DNA from: Bacteroidales bacterium
Lineage (GTDB): Bacteria; Bacteroidota; Bacteroidia; Bacteroidales; SM23-62
DNA: 37,508 nucleotides
Assembly (NCBI GenBank): GCA_016783865.1
Contig: JADHVS010000021.1
Location: 1 to 37,508, forward strand
Direction of reading: 5' to 3'
Part shown: one piece after another, positions 35,762-37,508 of the stretch
How positions within the stretch are numbered: the stretch's first letter is position 1
Layout of the letters: the number at the start of each line of letters is the position of its first letter
The notes under the pieces: generated by a model
The model's input: the letters and a program-made list of their open reading frames with translations, nothing else
What the model was told of the DNA's origin: nothing
The model's database searches: none
Program-made: the position numbers and the translations under genes

Positions 35762-36318
35762 GCTGCGATTGGCCTTCGGGCAATCAATTATTGATAGATT
35801 ATCACGATCATGAGTGGGGAGAACCTGTCCATGATGACAGGAAACACTTCGAATTTATGGTGCTTGATCTTTTTCAGGCGGGGCTGAGCTGGCTCACAAT
35901 CATGAAGAAGAGGGAAAACTTCAGGGCAGCATTTGATAATTTCCGGGTTGAAAAAGTAGCGAAATATGATAGCCGGAAAATTGATAGTTTATTGGGCGAT
36001 GCAGGAATCATAAGGAACAGGATGAAGATCCAGGCCACAATACACAATGCAAAAGAATTTATTAAGGTACAGGATGAGTTTGGATCTTTTGATAAATATA
36101 TCTGGCAGTTCACAGGAGGATCAACCATACATAATAAATGGAAAGAATTAAAACAGCTTCCTGTTACCACCCTTGAATCAGATGAAATGTCAAAGCAATT
36201 GAAAAAACGAGGTTTCAAGTTTGTTGGTTCAACCATATGCTATTCCTATATGCAGGCGGCCGGCATGGTGAATGACCACCTTATCCACTGCTTCCGCCAT
36301 GAACAGTTGTTGAAATAA
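35728..36318 (+). CDS. tag: DNA-3-methyladenine glycosylase I
   Basis: Tag removes 3-methyladenine from alkylated DNA. With the ATG at 35728 the protein has 196 residues. The zinc ligands of E. coli Tag (C4, H17, H175, C179) are all present here as C13 (DERCDW), H26 (IDYHDHEW) and the His and Cys of NDHLIHCFRH. QAGLSWLTIMKKRENF, AGIIRNRMKIQA and KKRGFKFVGSTICYSYMQA are strongly conserved. The base-contacting glutamate, E38 in E. coli, is replaced by D47 (VLDLFQAGLSW) at the exactly equivalent spacing from the first Cys. The first 12 residues are encoded by the heptamer array, and no in-frame ATG lies closer to the conserved Cys. A TTG at 35704 is an alternative start. Expression may thus depend on array length. 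Confidence 0.92.
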   Translation: MNDERRTKNDERCDWPSGNQLLIDYHDHEWGEPVHDDRKHFEFMVLDLFQAGLSWLTIMKKRENFRAAFDNFRVEKVAKYDSRKIDSLLGDAGIIRNRMKIQATIHNAKEFIKVQDEFGSFDKYIWQFTGGSTIHNKWKELKQLPVTTLESDEMSKQLKKRGFKFVGSTICYSYMQAAGMVNDHLIHCFRHEQLLK

Positions 36319-36321
36319 ATT

Positions 36322-36352
36322 TTTGTATACTTCATTATCTCATCCTACTTTG
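36322..36352 (+). promoter_or_regulatory. Putative promoter of the GH3 gene
   Basis: TTTG at 36322-36325 and TACTTTG at 36346-36352 are 20 bp apart. The second box is one base shorter than TAnnTTTG. It lies 18 bp before the ATG at 36371 and after the tag stop, so a separate transcript for the GH3 gene is plausible. Confidence 0.35.
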
Positions 36353-36370
36353 CGGTTCAAATATGCCAAT

Positions 36371-37508
36371 ATGAGATCGATCTTGCACGGGGTAATTGTT
36401 CTGGCTCTTCTGGTTAGCAGTAGTTTTCATGTTCCGAAAAATCACCTGTCAGATAACCATCCGGTTGATCCACCTTTCCTTTCCGGAGATACTGAGTGGG
36501 TCGACTCTGTTTTTAAAACCCTGTCACTGGATGAGAAAATAGCCCAGATGTTTATGATTGCTGCATATTCCAATAAGGGCAGCAATCATGAGGAGGAATT
36601 AATCAAGGTCATTACGAAGCATAAGGTTGGTGGTGTTATCTTTTTCCAGGGAGGGCCGGAGCGGCAGGTAAGCATGGTCAACAGCCTTCAGGAGGCCTCC
36701 GAGGTCCCGTTACTGGTGGCCATGGATGCAGAGTGGGGTTTGGGTATGCGTCTTGACAGTACCCTCAGTTACCCTCGCCAGATGATGCTGGGTGCCATAC
36801 AGGATGACAGCCTGATCTATTTTATGGGTCGGGATATTGCAATTCAATTAAAGCAGATCGGGGTACATATGAATTTTGCCCCCGTGGTCGATATCAATAA
36901 CAATCCAGGGAATCCTGTCATCAACAACAGGTCGTTCGGTGAAGACAAACACAATGTGGCCGAAAAGGCCATCATGTATATGCAGGGAATGCAGGACGAA
37001 CGGTTGTTATGTACGGCCAAACATTTCCCGGGACATGGGGATACGGATACAGATTCCCATTATGAACTACCGGTTATACAGCATGGAAAGGAAAGGCTGG
37101 AATCTGTTGAGTTGTATCCTTTTAAACAATGCATTCAGCATGGCCTGACAGGTATTATGGCAGCACATTTATCTATTCCTTCACTGGATTCTACCCGGAA
37201 CCTTGCTTCTTCCATTTCTCCAAAGGTAATTAATGACCTGTTGAGGGACCAGATGGGCTTCAAAGGATTGATCGTTACGGATGCATTGAACATGAAAGCC
37301 GTGAGTGAATATTTTAAATCTGGTGAAATAGAAGCGAAGGCTGCCATTGCCGGGAATGATATATTACTAATGCCGGCAGACGTGAGTAATGCCATCCATG
37401 AGATCCGGCGGGAGATCAGGAGAGGTACCATTTCCCAAAATGATATTGATGAACGATGTAAAAGAATCCTTGCGGCCAAAAAATGGGTAGGGCTGGATGA
37501 GTTTGAAC
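36371..37508 (+). CDS. GH3 family glycoside hydrolase (NagZ-like N-domain), 3' partial
   Basis: GH3 enzymes of this branch cleave beta-N-acetylhexosaminides or beta-glucosides. The frame opens at the ATG at 36371 and runs to the window end without a stop, so only the first 379 codons are visible. An ATG at 36363 gives a stop after three codons and is not used. A signal-like hydrophobic stretch (residues about 5-18, ILHGVIVLALLV) comes first. The TIM barrel follows with KVGGVIFFQGG, VAMDAEWGLGMR, NFAPVVDINNNPGNPVI and the NagZ-type His/Asp dyad motif KHFPGHGDTDTDSH. The nucleophile Asp lies in IVTDALNMKAV. Many Bacteroidota proteins of this kind carry a C-terminal beta-lactamase-like domain; whether this one does lies outside the window. 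A cell-wall recycling role is inferred. Confidence 0.9.
   Translation, partial: MRSILHGVIVLALLVSSSFHVPKNHLSDNHPVDPPFLSGDTEWVDSVFKTLSLDEKIAQMFMIAAYSNKGSNHEEELIKVITKHKVGGVIFFQGGPERQVSMVNSLQEASEVPLLVAMDAEWGLGMRLDSTLSYPRQMMLGAIQDDSLIYFMGRDIAIQLKQIGVHMNFAPVVDINNNPGNPVINNRSFGEDKHNVAEKAIMYMQGMQDERLLCTAKHFPGHGDTDTDSHYELPVIQHGKERLESVELYPFKQCIQHGLTGIMAAHLSIPSLDSTRNLASSISPKVINDLLRDQMGFKGLIVTDALNMKAVSEYFKSGEIEAKAAIAGNDILLMPADVSNAIHEIRREIRRGTISQNDIDERCKRILAAKKWVGLDEFE

Noticed and set aside
36363..36374. ATG at 36363 as the GH3 start
   Set aside because: It reaches a TGA after three codons; the ATG at 36371 opens the long frame.

Overview
The window looks like a chromosomal segment of a Bacteroidota (Bacteroidales-like) bacterium, probably from an environmental lineage. 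The signs are seen directly. Candidate promoters have the TAnnTTTG -7 box used by the Bacteroidota sigma factor. Shine-Dalgarno sequences are scarce. The gene families are typical of the phylum: tandem DUF1080 lipoprotein, DUF6807, PorE-like OmpA protein, DUF6485, and a secreted C1B peptidase. No tRNA, rRNA, integrase, transposase or CRISPR array was recognised.

Region 1 (1-14442, all + strand) is an AT-rich defence island built inside a type I restriction-modification locus. The order is hsdM (5' end outside the window), hsdS, a GIY-YIG-like nuclease, a PD-(D/E)XK nuclease, an OLD-family ATPase/TOPRIM nuclease, mcrB, mcrC, an AbiEi-like antitoxin, an AbiEii-like nucleotidyltransferase toxin, and hsdR. 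The modification and specificity genes are therefore separated from the restriction subunit by about 6.5 kb of other anti-phage genes plus a toxin-antitoxin pair. Stop/start overlaps of 4 bp tie hsdM to hsdS, abiEi to abiEii, and abiEii to hsdR. A TTG-N19-TAnnTTTG promoter sits just before the toxin-antitoxin pair, so the toxin-antitoxin genes and hsdR seem to form one transcription and translation unit. This is the most interesting system in the window: several nucleases nested in one hsd locus, with the restriction enzyme coupled to an abortive-infection module.

Region 2 (14443-23841) starts after a probable terminator. It holds galK (- strand), a secreted S9 peptidase, and a PAP2 phosphatase, GT-C glycosyltransferase and GT2 glycosyltransferase set that probably decorates an envelope glycan through a lipid-linked sugar. 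A glucuronokinase-like GHMP kinase and galU follow and could supply UDP-sugars.

Region 3 (23869-28832) is a probable glycoside 3-oxidation/3-keto-sugar set: a two-domain DUF1080 lipoprotein, a Tat-exported Gfo/Idh/MocA dehydrogenase, a DUF6807 lipoprotein, and a convergent cytoplasmic Gfo/Idh/MocA dehydrogenase.

Region 4 (28833-37508) holds an alkaline phosphatase, a short protein remnant, a PorE-like TPR/beta-propeller/OmpA protein flanked by a 41-bp inverted repeat, a C1B cysteine peptidase, a beta-lactamase-fold serine hydrolase, a Cys-rich DUF6485 protein, 3-methyladenine glycosylase I, and the start of a GH3 enzyme cut by the window end.

Regions 2-4 carry at least seven tandem arrays with different unit sequences but the same 7-bp period. 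They lie in gene gaps, often begin at a stop codon and sometimes run to the next start codon. One array holds the start codon of the DNA-repair gene tag, which could make that gene phase-variable.
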